A stretch of 45,465 nucleotides of DNA from Agathobacter sp. GTDB taxonomy: Bacteria > Bacillota > Clostridia > Lachnospirales > Lachnospiraceae. Below the pieces are notes generated by a model that saw nothing but the letters and a program-made list of their open reading frames with translations, was not told where the DNA came from and did no database searches. The position numbers and the translations under genes are program-made. Where the stretch lies: assembly GCA_022775045.1 (NCBI GenBank), contig JALFLB010000033.1, forward strand, positions 1-45,465. The letters run 5' to 3'. Shown in pieces: positions 25,989 to 34,326 of this stretch; position 1 is the stretch's first letter, and each line of letters begins with the position of its first letter.

Positions 25989-26693
25989 CTACTCTGCAAG
26001 CAGAGTTCTCGCAAGATTCTCTACTTTCTTTGTATAATCGGCATCCACCTTCGCATCAAGCATCGCACACGTTTCTCCCAGATTCGGACAGCGACTCGTC
26101 AGATTATGTGCATCGCTTCCCAGCAATACCACCTCATGCCGCTTCAACAGTTCCATACATTTACGTCTTTTCTTCCAGTCCTGAAACGGTCCGGCATTCA
26201 TCTGGCACTCCAATGGCAGCTCCATGACTGCGTTCCAGATGCTCTTGTCCTTCTGAAACTTGTAATATCGCTCAATATGCGCCAATACCACGGTAAGCTC
26301 CTGCTTACGAATGAGATTTACCACATCCTCATACACATTCTTTTCCCATTGACCAAACGGCATTTCGAGAAGGATTGTATTGCTTTCGCCAATACACAGA
26401 TCCGGAATCATGGACGCATTTCCCATGTCCCGAAAGTAATACACCTCCGCACCCAGATGATACGGCATAAGTTCCTCTCCTGCCTGCACAGCTGCTTCTT
26501 CCAAGCGGCTGACACTATGCTCTCGCTTTTTAATGAAATGCGTTACAGAATCTTCCTGCGCATAGAAATGTGGTGTGAAAACAATCTCTGTCACCCCTTG
26601 CTCACGTTCCATCCGAAGCATCGCAAGTGACATCTCACTATCCCTGCTGCCATCATCAATTCCCGGAAGAATATGATTATGAAAATCTATCAT
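25989..26693 (-). CDS. cpsB: Capsular protein-tyrosine phosphatase CpsB (PHP family)
   Basis: The ATG at 26,693 (GAGGAG 7 bp upstream) gives a 234-residue protein beginning MIDFHNHILPGIDDGSRD, the PHP metal-binding HNH motif. Further motifs: VFTPHFY near 36, LGAEVYYFRDM, VLAHIERYYKF near 122 and LLGSDAHNL near 192. CpsB is a manganese-dependent phosphatase that removes phosphate from the CpsD tyrosine tail. It is the first gene of the operon; a consensus promoter lies 70-100 bp upstream. An alternative start 17 codons earlier lacks an SD. Confidence 0.92.
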   Translation of the reverse strand: MIDFHNHILPGIDDGSRDSEMSLAMLRMEREQGVTEIVFTPHFYAQEDSVTHFIKKREHSVSRLEEAAVQAGEELMPYHLGAEVYYFRDMGNASMIPDLCIGESNTILLEMPFGQWEKNVYEDVVNLIRKQELTVVLAHIERYYKFQKDKSIWNAVMELPLECQMNAGPFQDWKKRRKCMELLKRHEVVLLGSDAHNLTSRCPNLGETCAMLDAKVDADYTKKVENLARTLLAE

Positions 26694-26759
26694 AACAGGC
26701 TCCTCAACATTTTCTTTTCGACTATTGGCAACAACAATCGCCAAACTTCTGCGATTTAC

Positions 26760-26794
26760 ATTATAAATAATAGCACTTTACTTTATTTTGTCAA
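26760..26794 (-). promoter_or_regulatory. Capsule-operon promoter with a palindrome over the -10 box
   Basis: On the minus strand TTGACA (26,794 to 26,789) and TATTAT (26,772 to 26,767) lie 16 bp apart, 70 bp upstream of the cpsB ATG. An inverted repeat attat-aa-ataat (26,760-26,771) overlaps the -10 box and expected start point. It is a plausible operator, perhaps for the divergently encoded XRE protein. The link to that protein is only positional. Confidence 0.65.
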
Positions 26795-26961
26795 TTTTCA
26801 TTATTCCTTTATATTAATTTTATTTAACGTTTTTTGCACATTATACTTCTTGATAAACCTGCTTTTACCGCGATTGATTATCTACATTTTCCTATTATCT
26901 TATAGAATATAACTTAATTATTAGATACCTTTACCAAATTTACAGATTCTGGAGATTTTTA

Positions 26962-27261
26962 ATGGATATTTATTTGTATGAACGCATTCACGACTTACGT
27001 GAACGATCAGGAATGACGCAATCCGATCTGGCGCTGCGTATGGGCGTGACCAGATCTGGCGTAAATGCATGGGAAATGGGTATTTCGAAACCCACTCTCG
27101 ATAATCTGATTGCTCTAAGCAAAATTTTCCACACAACAACAGATTATCTCTTGGGCCTCGATAATGAAGAAACAATTACAATAACCAATTTCTCTGTTGA
27201 AGAAAAAGAACTCATTATGCGCATGGTCAACTATGTAGAAGCAACCCACAACGCTAAATAG
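26962..27261 (+). CDS. XRE-family transcriptional regulator (Cro/CI-type HTH)
   Basis: A 99-residue protein with an N-terminal helix-turn-helix: RIHDLRERSGMTQSDLALRM, VTRSGVNAWEMGISKP and LIALSKIFHTTTDYLLGLDN are the standard XRE landmarks (residues 7-62). A short acidic/hydrophobic tail (EEKELIMRMVNYVEATHN) follows. GGAG lies 7 bp before the ATG. It is divergent from the capsule operon, and the palindrome over the cps -10 box is a candidate target. Its TAG stop coincides with the first recognisable bases of the downstream 52-bp repeat array. It is one of the few plus-strand genes here. Confidence 0.88.
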   Translation: MDIYLYERIHDLRERSGMTQSDLALRMGVTRSGVNAWEMGISKPTLDNLIALSKIFHTTTDYLLGLDNEETITITNFSVEEKELIMRMVNYVEATHNAK

Positions 27262-27711
27262 AAATCAAAGTTGATTTTTCTCTGGGTCATGCTGATTTGC
27301 CTGCTTCCTTGACCTAGAAATCATTTTCCCCTCCGGGTCATGGCAATCCGGTTCTTTTCTTGACCCAGAAATCATTTCTTTCCTCTGGGTCATGCTGGCT
27401 TGCCTGCTTCCTTGACCCAGAAACCATTTTTTCTCTCCAGGTCATGACAACTCGGCTCTTTCCTTGACCCAGAAACCATTTTTTCTCTCCAGGTCATGGC
27501 AATCCGGTTCTTTTCTTGACCCAGAAACCATTTTTTCTCTCCGGGTCATGGAAATCCGGTTCTTTCCTTGACCTAGAAACCATTTTTTCTCTCTGGGTCA
27601 TGACAACTCGGCTTTTTCCTTGACCTAGAAATCAGTTTCCCCCTCCGGGTCATGACAACTCGCCTCCTTCCTTGACCTGAAAACCATTTTTTCCTCTCAG
27701 AGTCATAACAA
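27259..27711. repeat. Left array of 52-bp palindrome-containing tandem repeats
   Basis: Units begin TTGACC at 27,309, 27,360, 27,412, 27,464, 27,516, 27,568, 27,620 and 27,672, a period of 52 bp (one of 51). A partial unit precedes them and the last is partial. Each unit has arms TGACCYAGA and TCYGGGTCA around a T/C-rich centre, then a 19-bp tail of one of three types: tgctgatttgcctgcttcc, tggcaatccggttcttttc or tgacaactcggctctttcc. The tails are not unique spacers, so this is no CRISPR. The array fills the space between the stops of two convergent genes. Confidence 0.92.
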
Positions 27712-28590
27712 GTATCTACTTGTCAGGCATTCTATCACCTCGGTATTAAGTACTGTCTGTTCCGTTTCAAATGTCAAGATTAAGTTTTCCCCAGGAAAAA
27801 TTCCATTTTTTGAATATGATAAGAGTTTTTTTACGGCGTTTTTCGCATATGCCGGATCATCCATTCTCCCCTCATGCTCCCAATAGATTTCCCTTCTGGT
27901 TTTGTAAGATAGAAACGTAAAGTCCGGATATACCACGCCATATCCTTTTAAATGCAACGGACATTCGTATTTGTACGGAATATGATTCCTGTAAAAATAA
28001 TCTGCTAATATCTTTTCTGATTTAGAACGAACCCGTTCCCCCTTTTCTGTATAAATTTCGATTGTTCCCTCTTGAAATATTTTCCCTTCATATGTTCTAT
28101 TATTCCATGCTTCCAACTGTTGCTCCCATGTCGGTTCAATCGGCGTTACAATCTGCCTGCGTATCGGATGTTGCGCATTATATATTTTATCAATTTCGTT
28201 TTCATCATAATCTTTTAACAAACGACTTATTTGCCCTAATCTTTTCTTTACGCTTCGCTCAATCTTTTCGTAATAATCCTTTTGGGCCAATCGCTGTATC
28301 AACTTTTCATCTGCTTTAGGGATATATTTCATGATTCCCTGCTCCTGATTATTATGATAAAAACGCACACACCCCTTATCTATTGAGATTCTAAGAGTTC
28401 CCTCCGGTACATCATATAATTCATCCTGTGCCTTAGCCAGAATTCTCTCTAATCGCTCTTGTTCTATATTTAATAACTTCTTTAACCCGCCCATATACTT
28501 TTCCTTTCCTCTATCTGCATCGGTCTTCTTTGTTTCAACTATTATTTTCCTCTTTACACCTGTTACTACCTCCTTTCCCAATCTCTTCAT
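27703..28590 (-). CDS. Uncharacterised protein with a PD-(D/E)XK nuclease-like C-terminal domain
   Basis: A 295-residue soluble protein, family name unknown to me. Residues 1-140 are charged and helical (KKLLNIEQERLERILAKAQ), likely coiled coil. Residues about 185-275 look like a restriction-endonuclease fold: RSKSEKILADYFY (E192), VVYPDFTFL (P222-D223), EIYWEHEGRMDD (E238/E240) and a closing strand GENLILTFE. No N-terminal helicase or DNA-binding motif is visible. It is flanked on both sides by arrays of the same 52-bp repeat, and its TGA stop lies inside the right arm of the last left-array unit. Upstream, GGAGGTGAT precedes a three-codon frame ending ATGA on the start codon. An alternative start at 28,494 (residue 33, AGAGGAAAGG upstream) is possible. 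Confidence 0.75.
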   Translation of the reverse strand: MKRLGKEVVTGVKRKIIVETKKTDADRGKEKYMGGLKKLLNIEQERLERILAKAQDELYDVPEGTLRISIDKGCVRFYHNNQEQGIMKYIPKADEKLIQRLAQKDYYEKIERSVKKRLGQISRLLKDYDENEIDKIYNAQHPIRRQIVTPIEPTWEQQLEAWNNRTYEGKIFQEGTIEIYTEKGERVRSKSEKILADYFYRNHIPYKYECPLHLKGYGVVYPDFTFLSYKTRREIYWEHEGRMDDPAYAKNAVKKLLSYSKNGIFPGENLILTFETEQTVLNTEVIECLTSRYLL

Positions 28591-28622
28591 ATATACATTA
28601 TGACATCACCTCCCCCTTTCCC

Positions 28623-28968
28623 TTGATCCAGAAATCACTTCTTTTCTCTGGGTCATGCTGACTTGCCTACTTTCTTGACCTAGAAATCTTTTCTTTCCTC
28701 CGGGTCATGCTAACTTGCCCACTTCCTTGACCCTGAGACCATTTCTTTCCTCCAGGTCATGCTGATTTGCCCACTTCCTTGACCTAGAAATCTTTTTTCT
28801 TCTCTGGGTCATGCTGAATTGCCTGCTTCCTTGACCTAGAAATCTTTTCTTTCCTCCAGGTCATGCTGATTTGCCTGCTTCCTTGACCCAAAAATCTTTT
28901 GTCTCCTCCGGGTCATGCTGATTTGCCTGCTTCCTTGACCCGGAAATCATTTTCCCTCTCTGAGTCAT
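28623..28968. repeat. Right array of the same 52-bp repeats
   Basis: Six full units start at 28,623, 28,675, 28,727, 28,779, 28,831 and 28,883, every one exactly 52 bp, with a partial seventh from 28,935. All tails are close to tgctgatttgcctgcttcc; the other two tail types of the left array are absent. Same orientation as the left array. It begins 33 bp upstream of the nuclease-like gene, so the promoter of that gene must lie within the array or be very short. The rest of 28,591-29,108 holds only the rpsI terminator. Confidence 0.92.
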
Positions 28969-29030
28969 ATTCAATAAGGCAATCATTCAATTTAATTTAA
29001 AAATGGATTTATCTAATTATGATTTGTTTG

Positions 29031-29060
29031 AAAAATCCCGGAAGCCAAAACTTCCGGGAT
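29031..29060 (-). terminator. Rho-independent terminator of rplM-rpsI
   Basis: Minus-strand stem ATCCCGGAAG / CTTCCGGGAT (29,060-29,051 and 29,044-29,035) with loop TTTTGG, directly followed by a run of T. It lies about 50 bp after the rpsI stop, a textbook intrinsic terminator. Confidence 0.92.
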
Positions 29061-29108
29061 ATAGAATTCTGATATAAGAATTTCTGATATATGTTCCAAT
29101 AAAAAGAA

Positions 29109-29507
29109 TTATCTCTTTGAGAACTGTGGTGCTCTACGAGCTGCTTTGAGACCGTATTTCTTACGCTCTTTCATACGTGGATCTCTTGTTAAGAATCCAG
29201 CTGCCTTAAGTGTAGGTCTGTACTCAGCGTCTACCTGAAGCAGTGCACGAGCAATACCGTGTCTGATTGCTCCGGCCTGTCCTGAATATCCGCCACCGCG
29301 AACGTTTACTAATACGTCAAACTTGTCAACTGTCTCAGTTGCAACTAATGGCTGACGAACAACAACCTTAAGTGTCTCAAGTCCTAAATACTCATCGATG
29401 TCTCTTTTATTGATTGTAATCTTTCCTGTTCCCGGTACTAAATATACTCTAGCAACAGATGATTTTCTTCTTCCTGTTCCGTAATACTTTGTAGTAGCCA
29501 ATGTCAT
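29109..29507 (-). CDS. rpsI: 30S ribosomal protein S9
   Basis: A 132-residue S9: [19 protein letters not shown] at 8-26, [19 protein letters not shown] in the middle, and the conserved basic end [17 protein letters not shown] whose tail contacts tRNA in the P site. Full length for the short bacterial form. SD AGGGAGGT. Cotranscribed with rplM 14 bp upstream. Confidence 0.98.
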   Translation of the reverse strand: MTLATTKYYGTGRRKSSVARVYLVPGTGKITINKRDIDEYLGLETLKVVVRQPLVATETVDKFDVLVNVRGGGYSGQAGAIRHGIARALLQVDAEYRPTLKAAGFLTRDPRMKERKKYGLKAARRAPQFSKR

Positions 29508-29521
29508 TTACCTCCCTCTGA

Positions 29522-29950
29522 TTAGAATGTTAAAGCTTCTGGCTTCTGAGCTGCATGCTTGTGATCTGGTCCAGCGTATACAAATAACTTAGTATACATC
29601 TGACGTCCCAGAGGTCCCTTTGGAAGCATTCCCTTAACAGCGTACTCAATGACACGCTCCGGATGCTTGTTGAGCATCTCCTTAAGAGTTGTCTCCTTCA
29701 TTCCTCCAACGTAATCAGAGTGACGGTAGTATACCTTCTGCTCTAACTTCTTACCAGTAACCTTGATCTTCTCAGCGTTCACAACGATTACATAATCACC
29801 GGTATCGATGTGTGGTGTGAAGATTGCTTTATTCTTTCCTCTTAATACCTTAGCAACTTCTGATGCTAAACGTCCTAATGTCTTACCTTCAGCGTCTACT
29901 ACATACCATTTTCTGTCGATGGTAGCAGGACTAGCCATAAATGTTTTCAT
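29522..29950 (-). CDS. rplM: 50S ribosomal protein L13
   Basis: A 142-residue L13 from the ATG at 29,950 (AAGGAGGAAAAC upstream): [20 protein letters not shown] start, [35 protein letters not shown], then [21 protein letters not shown] 14-codon longer version is open but lacks an SD. It heads the conserved L13-S9 operon, behind a consensus promoter and a structured leader. Confidence 0.98.
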   Translation of the reverse strand: MKTFMASPATIDRKWYVVDAEGKTLGRLASEVAKVLRGKNKAIFTPHIDTGDYVIVVNAEKIKVTGKKLEQKVYYRHSDYVGGMKETTLKEMLNKHPERVIEYAVKGMLPKGPLGRQMYTKLFVYAGPDHKHAAQKPEALTF

Positions 29951-29985
29951 GGGTTTTCCTCCTTGATCATATTCCATAACTTCTG

Positions 29986-30032
29986 CGAACAACCTGAAGT
30001 CTCGTAATGTCCGGACGCTACTTCGTTGTTCG
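29986..30032 (-). promoter_or_regulatory. Structured 5' leader of rplM (likely L13 autoregulatory leader)
   Basis: In the rplM transcript the arms CGAACAAC (30,032-30,025) and GTTGTTCG (29,993-29,986) pair over 8 bp, and inside them GAAGT (30,024-30,020) pairs with ACTTC (30,000-29,996). The stem lies about 35 bases before the SD. Firmicutes L13 leaders with a similar position are known to bind L13; assignment here is by position and shape. Confidence 0.6.
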
Positions 30033-30099
30033 GCTTCTATATAGTTTAAATGCTCGCCGGGGCTTTGGCTTACATTTACGTACTATCACAGACTTACAT

Positions 30100-30128
30100 A
30101 TTATATTACCTGATATTTCTTCTGTCAA
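30100..30128 (-). promoter_or_regulatory. Consensus promoter of the rplM-rpsI operon
   Basis: Perfect TTGACA (30,128 to 30,123) and TATAAT (30,105 to 30,100) with 17-bp spacing. Transcription would start near 30,093, giving a leader of about 140 nt that contains the L13-type stem. Confidence 0.9.
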
Positions 30129-30224
30129 GGTTTTCTTGCCGAATTATCGTAATTTATGGACATTTTCGCACATTTCCTTCCTCGGGTGTCGGAGGCTTTG
30201 CTTCTGATTTGGCTCGTCTCGTCG

Positions 30225-30962
30225 CTAACGCTCATATTCCAATCCGATCATCGTCAGTCCGTGTGCCGGTGCGGTCGGTCCCGCTGCACTACGATCACAC
30301 GCTGCAAGAATGTCATTCATTGCCTCCGGTTCTAGTTCACCGCAGCCGACCTTGATCAACGTTCCTGCAATAATACGGACCATATTGTATAGGAATCCAT
30401 TTCCGGTAACAGAGATTGTAATTATATCGTTCTCCCGCGTGACCTCGCAGCGGTAGATTGTCCGCACACTGGTCTGCGACTGTGCGTTCACTGCGCAAAA
30501 GCTTTTGAAATCATGCTCGCCGACCAGATACTGTGCCGCCTGCTGCATCTTCTTATCATCCAGCGGATGGTGATAAAAATAAGTATCGAGTCTTCTTGTC
30601 GGCATACGGAAGCGTCGGTTCAGGATCCGGTATTCATACGTCTTGCAGCTCTTCGAGAAACGCGGATGAAACTCCTCATCCACCTCGCAGGAATCCTGTA
30701 CGACAATATCCTCCGGCAGTCTCTGATTGACTGCGTAACTGATCTTCTCCGCAGGCATCCTTGTATTCGTATCGAAAATGCATACGTTACCGAGCGAATG
30801 CACACCGGCATCCGTCCTGCTTGCACCGGTCACCTTAATCTCTTCCCCGAGAAGTGCCGACAATGCTTCGTTTAATTTTTGTTCAATCGTGACTCCGTTC
30901 GGCTGAATCTGCCAACCGCAGTAATTCGTGCCGTCATATGCAACAATCATTTTCACACGCAT
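30225..30962 (-). CDS. truA: tRNA pseudouridine(38-40) synthase TruA
   Basis: The ATG at 30,962 (GGAGGTG 7 bp upstream) gives 245 residues, normal for TruA. MIVAYDGTNYCGWQIQPNGV opens the protein, and GASRTDAGVHSLGN holds the catalytic aspartate. FLYNMVRIIAGTLIKVG near residue 192 is also conserved. It modifies uridines 38-40 in tRNA anticodon arms. Its place between ecfT and rplM is the usual Firmicutes order. The seven-codon upstream extension has no SD. Confidence 0.96.
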   Translation of the reverse strand: MRVKMIVAYDGTNYCGWQIQPNGVTIEQKLNEALSALLGEEIKVTGASRTDAGVHSLGNVCIFDTNTRMPAEKISYAVNQRLPEDIVVQDSCEVDEEFHPRFSKSCKTYEYRILNRRFRMPTRRLDTYFYHHPLDDKKMQQAAQYLVGEHDFKSFCAVNAQSQTSVRTIYRCEVTRENDIITISVTGNGFLYNMVRIIAGTLIKVGCGELEPEAMNDILAACDRSAAGPTAPAHGLTMIGLEYER

Positions 30963-31054
30963 CTTAAGCACCTCCAACTTCACTTACTCTAAAACGAACA
31001 AGCCTGCGGGAATGCACATCACACTCTCGCAGACTTTCTCTTTTACGTCAAATT

Positions 31055-31870
31055 CTACTGTGGCCAAGGCAGCACGATTCTTGCCGCGATCACGGCCACC
31101 AGAAATGCGATCACGATCACATAAGCGACATGATCATTCTTCGTATAACGAAGCGGCTTCATCTTCGTGCGTCCTTCGCCTCCATTATAGCAGCGGGCTT
31201 CCATCGCCATCGCCAGATCATCCGCGCGCCGGAATGCCGACACAAAAAGCGGAATCAGAAGCGGAATCATATTTTTCGCTTTCTGGATCAGATTGCCATG
31301 TTCGAAATCGGCGCCACGCGCCATCTGCGCTTTCATGATCTTGTCCGTTTCCTCGATCAGGATCGGGATAAAACGCAAAGCGATCGACATCATCATCGCG
31401 ATCGCATGCACCGGAACATTGATCCGGTTGAGTGGCGATAACGCCTTTTCCAATCCGTCCGTCAGCTGGTTCGGTGTCGTTGTCAATGTCATCAGTGATG
31501 TTCCGATGATCAGATAGACCAGGCGGATCGTCATAACGACTGCATTTGCAATACCGACACTCGTCACATGAAACGGTCCCCAGCTCCAGTATTCCGTTCC
31601 GCTCGGCGTAAACACGAGATTGAAAAACGAAGTCAGAAGCAAAAGCACGATGATTGCCTTCAGACCCTTGACAATGTACTTGAACGGCACCTTTGATGCC
31701 TTCACCATATAGACTAACATTCCCGTAATAAGTGCCAGTCCTAATACGCCGCGAAATACGAACAGCGCAATAATATATACAAATGTTGAAAAAAGCTTTA
31801 CGCGCGGGTCCAGTTTATGGATGGCGGAATCCGCCGGATAATACTGGCCCAGAGTAATATCTCTTAACAT
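31055..31870 (-). CDS. ecfT: ECF transporter transmembrane component EcfT
   Basis: The ATG at 31,870 (AAGGAGAG) gives 271 residues. LRDITLGQYYPADSAIHKLD at 2-21 and LDPRVKLFSTFVYI are typical; about five membrane helices follow. The coupling-helix motif appears as AMEARCYNGGEGRTKMK near residue 225 with the ARG box, preceded by QMARGADFEHGN with the first ARG. EcfT couples ATPase motion to vitamin-specific S components encoded elsewhere. A GC-rich stem between ecfA2 and ecfT (31,911-31,948) may tune relative expression. Confidence 0.95.
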   Translation of the reverse strand: MLRDITLGQYYPADSAIHKLDPRVKLFSTFVYIIALFVFRGVLGLALITGMLVYMVKASKVPFKYIVKGLKAIIVLLLLTSFFNLVFTPSGTEYWSWGPFHVTSVGIANAVVMTIRLVYLIIGTSLMTLTTTPNQLTDGLEKALSPLNRINVPVHAIAMMMSIALRFIPILIEETDKIMKAQMARGADFEHGNLIQKAKNMIPLLIPLFVSAFRRADDLAMAMEARCYNGGEGRTKMKPLRYTKNDHVAYVIVIAFLVAVIAARIVLPWPQ

Positions 31871-31910
31871 AATCTCTCCTTTTGTCACCAGGCAAAGCCC
31901 GTGACCTTCC

Positions 31911-31948
31911 TATGCCGGGCCTCTCATTCTAAAGTCGCGCCCGGCATA
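31911..31948 (-). promoter_or_regulatory. Intercistronic 10-bp stem between ecfA2 and ecfT
   Basis: tatgccgggc (31,911-31,920) pairs perfectly with gcccggcata (31,939-31,948) across an 18-base loop. There is no T-run on the minus strand after it, so processing or mRNA stabilization is more likely than termination. Confidence 0.5.
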
Positions 31949-31962
31949 TGTTTCTCTTATAT

Positions 31963-32814
31963 TTACTTACAGAGTGCCGCCAGTATCGACTGTGCAGCCT
32001 CCTTGACCGTGGTGGCTCCGGTGTCGACCGGAAGACCCTTTTGGGCAAGCTCATTCATTAAATAAGTTACCTGCGGCGCTGCAAGTCCGACCGCCTCAAG
32101 CTCCTTATAGTGTGCATAGACCTCCTTCGGAGTGCCGTCGTACATGACTTCACCCTGGTTCATAACGATCAGGCGCTCCACGTATTCCGCAACATCTTCC
32201 ATGCTGTGCGACACGAGAATGATCGTGATACCAAGCTCCTTGTGCATCTTTGTTACAAGGCCAAGGATCTCGTCGCGGCCGGCAGGGTCGAGTCCCGCAG
32301 TCGGCTCATCAAGGATCAGCACCTGCGGCTTCATTGCAAGAACTCCGGCGATTGCCACGCGGCGCTTCTGTCCTCCTGACAGATCAAACGGCGGCTGATA
32401 GTATAAATCCTCCGGAAAGCCGACATTCTGCAACGCCTCGAACGCTCGAAGCTCGACTTCTTTTCGATCAAGTCCCTGGTTCTTCGGTCCGAAACATACA
32501 TCCTCGAAATTGGTCGTCTCAAAAAGCTGATGATCCGGATACTGAAATACCAGTCCTACTTTGTTACGAAGCTTCTTCATATCATAGTCTTCATCGTAGA
32601 TATCCTCACCATCTACATAGATATGACCGCTCGTCGCGCGAAGCAGGCCGTTGAGAAGCTGCGTCAGAGTCGATTTACCGGAACCGGTATGTCCGATGAT
32701 TCCGATGAACTGACCCTCTTCAATTTTCAAATTAATATCTTTGAGAGCCTGAATCTGATACGCAGTGCCCTCACTGTAACTGTAATTTACTTTATCAAGT
32801 ATAATGGATGACAT
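31963..32814 (-). CDS. ecfA2: ECF transporter ATPase EcfA2
   Basis: A 283-residue ABC ATPase: Walker A GHTGSGKST near 42, Q-loop VFQYPDHQLFE (the EcfA-type QxPxxQ), signature LSGGQKRRVAIAGVL, Walker B LILDEPTAGLDP, and switch ILVSHSMED. The sequence style (YSEGTAYQIQALKDINL start) is the EcfA2 (EcfA') type, as it lies next to ecfT. Forms a heterodimer with EcfA1. Confidence 0.95.
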   Translation of the reverse strand: MSSIILDKVNYSYSEGTAYQIQALKDINLKIEEGQFIGIIGHTGSGKSTLTQLLNGLLRATSGHIYVDGEDIYDEDYDMKKLRNKVGLVFQYPDHQLFETTNFEDVCFGPKNQGLDRKEVELRAFEALQNVGFPEDLYYQPPFDLSGGQKRRVAIAGVLAMKPQVLILDEPTAGLDPAGRDEILGLVTKMHKELGITIILVSHSMEDVAEYVERLIVMNQGEVMYDGTPKEVYAHYKELEAVGLAAPQVTYLMNELAQKGLPVDTGATTVKEAAQSILAALCK

Positions 32815-32960
32815 TTCTAAACCTCATATTTATCTATCATCTTCTATTTCCGAGAAAACTCATTTTTCATGGTGCTCATTCTTCAAGCCCCATTCCATTC
32901 TCTCCTTGCATCATCGTGATCACTCTTGAAACATCAAAATTGATTCTCAACCATGAACCT

Positions 32961-33821
32961 CTAGGCTAACTTCATGATTTCTTCCACGAGTTCTTCTCTC
33001 GTCAGAATGCCCGCCGGAATCGGCAGTCCCGACTTACGCAGTTCATCCGCAACGAGAGTCGCCTGCGGCACATCCAGACGATGTTCCTTGAGCTTGTCCA
33101 CCTGCGAGAAGATTTCACGCGGCGTACCGTCCATGATAATTTTGCCTTTTTCCATGACGTAGACATAATCCGCATCCACGACTTCTTCCATATAATGCGT
33201 GATCAGCAGAATTGTAACGCCCTTCGTCTTATTCAGCTCGTGTGCAGTAGCGATGACTTCTTTACGTCCGTTCGGATCGAGCATCGCCGTCGGCTCATCG
33301 AAAATGATGCATTTCGGCTCCATCGCCACAACGCCTGCAATCGCAACACGCTGCTTCTGTCCACCGGAAAGCTTGTTCGGCGAGTGCTTGCGGTACTTCG
33401 TCATCTCAACTGCTGCAAGGCTCTTGTCTACGCGCTCCCAGATTTCATCCGTCGGCACGCCGATATTTTCCGGACCGAATCCGACATCTTCCTCAACCAC
33501 GCTCGCAATAATCTGGTTGTCCGGATTCTGGAACACCATGCCTGCGGTCTTTCTGACCGGGATCGTATTCTCCTCATCGAGCACATCCATGCCATCCACC
33601 CAGAGGGTTCCCTCATTCGGTGTCAGTAAAGCGTTAATATGCTTTGCAAGTGTCGACTTGCCGGAACCATTATGTCCGAGGATTGCGATAAACTGACCTG
33701 CTTTCACGTCCAGATCCACATGATCCAAAGCAGTCGTGATCGATTCCACATTGCCTTCCTCATCTCTTCGGAAGAATTCATGTACTACGCCTTTTGCTTT
33801 AATAATTCCCATCTTATTCAT
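32961..33821 (-). CDS. ecfA1: ECF transporter ATPase EcfA1
   Basis: A 286-residue ABC ATPase: Walker [14 protein letters not shown] near 49, Q-loop [12 protein letters not shown], signature [15 protein letters not shown], Walker [13 protein letters not shown] and switch LLITHYMEE. The QNPDNQ loop is typical of EcfA1. The start overlaps the end of trmL by 8 bp; a start three codons later (ATG at 33,812) is equally possible. The 146 bp between this gene and ecfA2 shows no clear signal. Confidence 0.94.
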   Translation of the reverse strand: MNKMGIIKAKGVVHEFFRRDEEGNVESITTALDHVDLDVKAGQFIAILGHNGSGKSTLAKHINALLTPNEGTLWVDGMDVLDEENTIPVRKTAGMVFQNPDNQIIASVVEEDVGFGPENIGVPTDEIWERVDKSLAAVEMTKYRKHSPNKLSGGQKQRVAIAGVVAMEPKCIIFDEPTAMLDPNGRKEVIATAHELNKTKGVTILLITHYMEEVVDADYVYVMEKGKIIMDGTPREIFSQVDKLKEHRLDVPQATLVADELRKSGLPIPAGILTREELVEEIMKLA

Positions 33822-34317
33822 CCCAGCTCAGTCTGTGGAGCTGTCCTTCCAACTTCATATGGTCAAAATGATTCTGGCGCAATGCCTCGTATAGCACGAT
33901 TGCAACCGAATTTGACAGATTTAAGGAACGCGTCTCTCCGATCATCGGAATGCGCACGCACGTATCCGGATTCGCTTTCAGGATTTCCTCCGGAATGCCC
34001 GCGCTCTCCTTACCGAACATGATAAAGCAGTCCGGCTCATACTGGACATCCGAGTAGACATGTCTGCCTTTGGTCGTAGCGTAATAAATCTTTGCGCCAG
34101 GATTTCTGCGACAGAAATCGTCCCAATTCTCATAAGTTGTTACATCCAGATCCTTCCAATAGTCCATGCCCGCACGCTTTAAGTGCTTTTCGGACAAGGA
34201 GAATCCAAGCGGCTCGATCAGGTGAAGCTTCGTGCCTGTTGCCACGCAGGTTCGCCCGATATTGCCTGTATTTGCCGGAATCTCCGGCTCATGTAAAATG
34301 ATATTTAATTCAGCCAT
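33814..34317 (-). CDS. trmL: tRNA (cytidine/uridine-2'-O-)-methyltransferase TrmL (SPOUT)
   Basis: A 167-residue SPOUT methyltransferase: [20 protein letters not shown] start, [14 protein letters not shown] near 100 and [19 protein letters not shown] near 133 forming the knotted SAM site. It methylates the wobble nucleotide 34 of leucine tRNAs. AAGGATG precedes the start. Grouped with the ECF and aminotransferase genes without clear functional link. Confidence 0.93.
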   Translation of the reverse strand: MAELNIILHEPEIPANTGNIGRTCVATGTKLHLIEPLGFSLSEKHLKRAGMDYWKDLDVTTYENWDDFCRRNPGAKIYYATTKGRHVYSDVQYEPDCFIMFGKESAGIPEEILKANPDTCVRIPMIGETRSLNLSNSVAIVLYEALRQNHFDHMKLEGQLHRLSWDE

Positions 34318-34326
34318 ATTACATCC

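Noticed and set aside
27259..28968. Possible CRISPR arrays
   Set aside because: The repeating unit is the whole 52 bp, the tail segments recur instead of being unique, and no cas gene is nearby.
31001..31035. Terminator between ecfT and truA
   Set aside because: The stem has a mismatch and a wobble and only a broken T-run; ecfT and truA are normally cotranscribed.
33081..33629. 182-codon plus-strand frame opposite ecfA1
   Set aside because: Antisense to the conserved ATPase; composition follows from the opposite strand.
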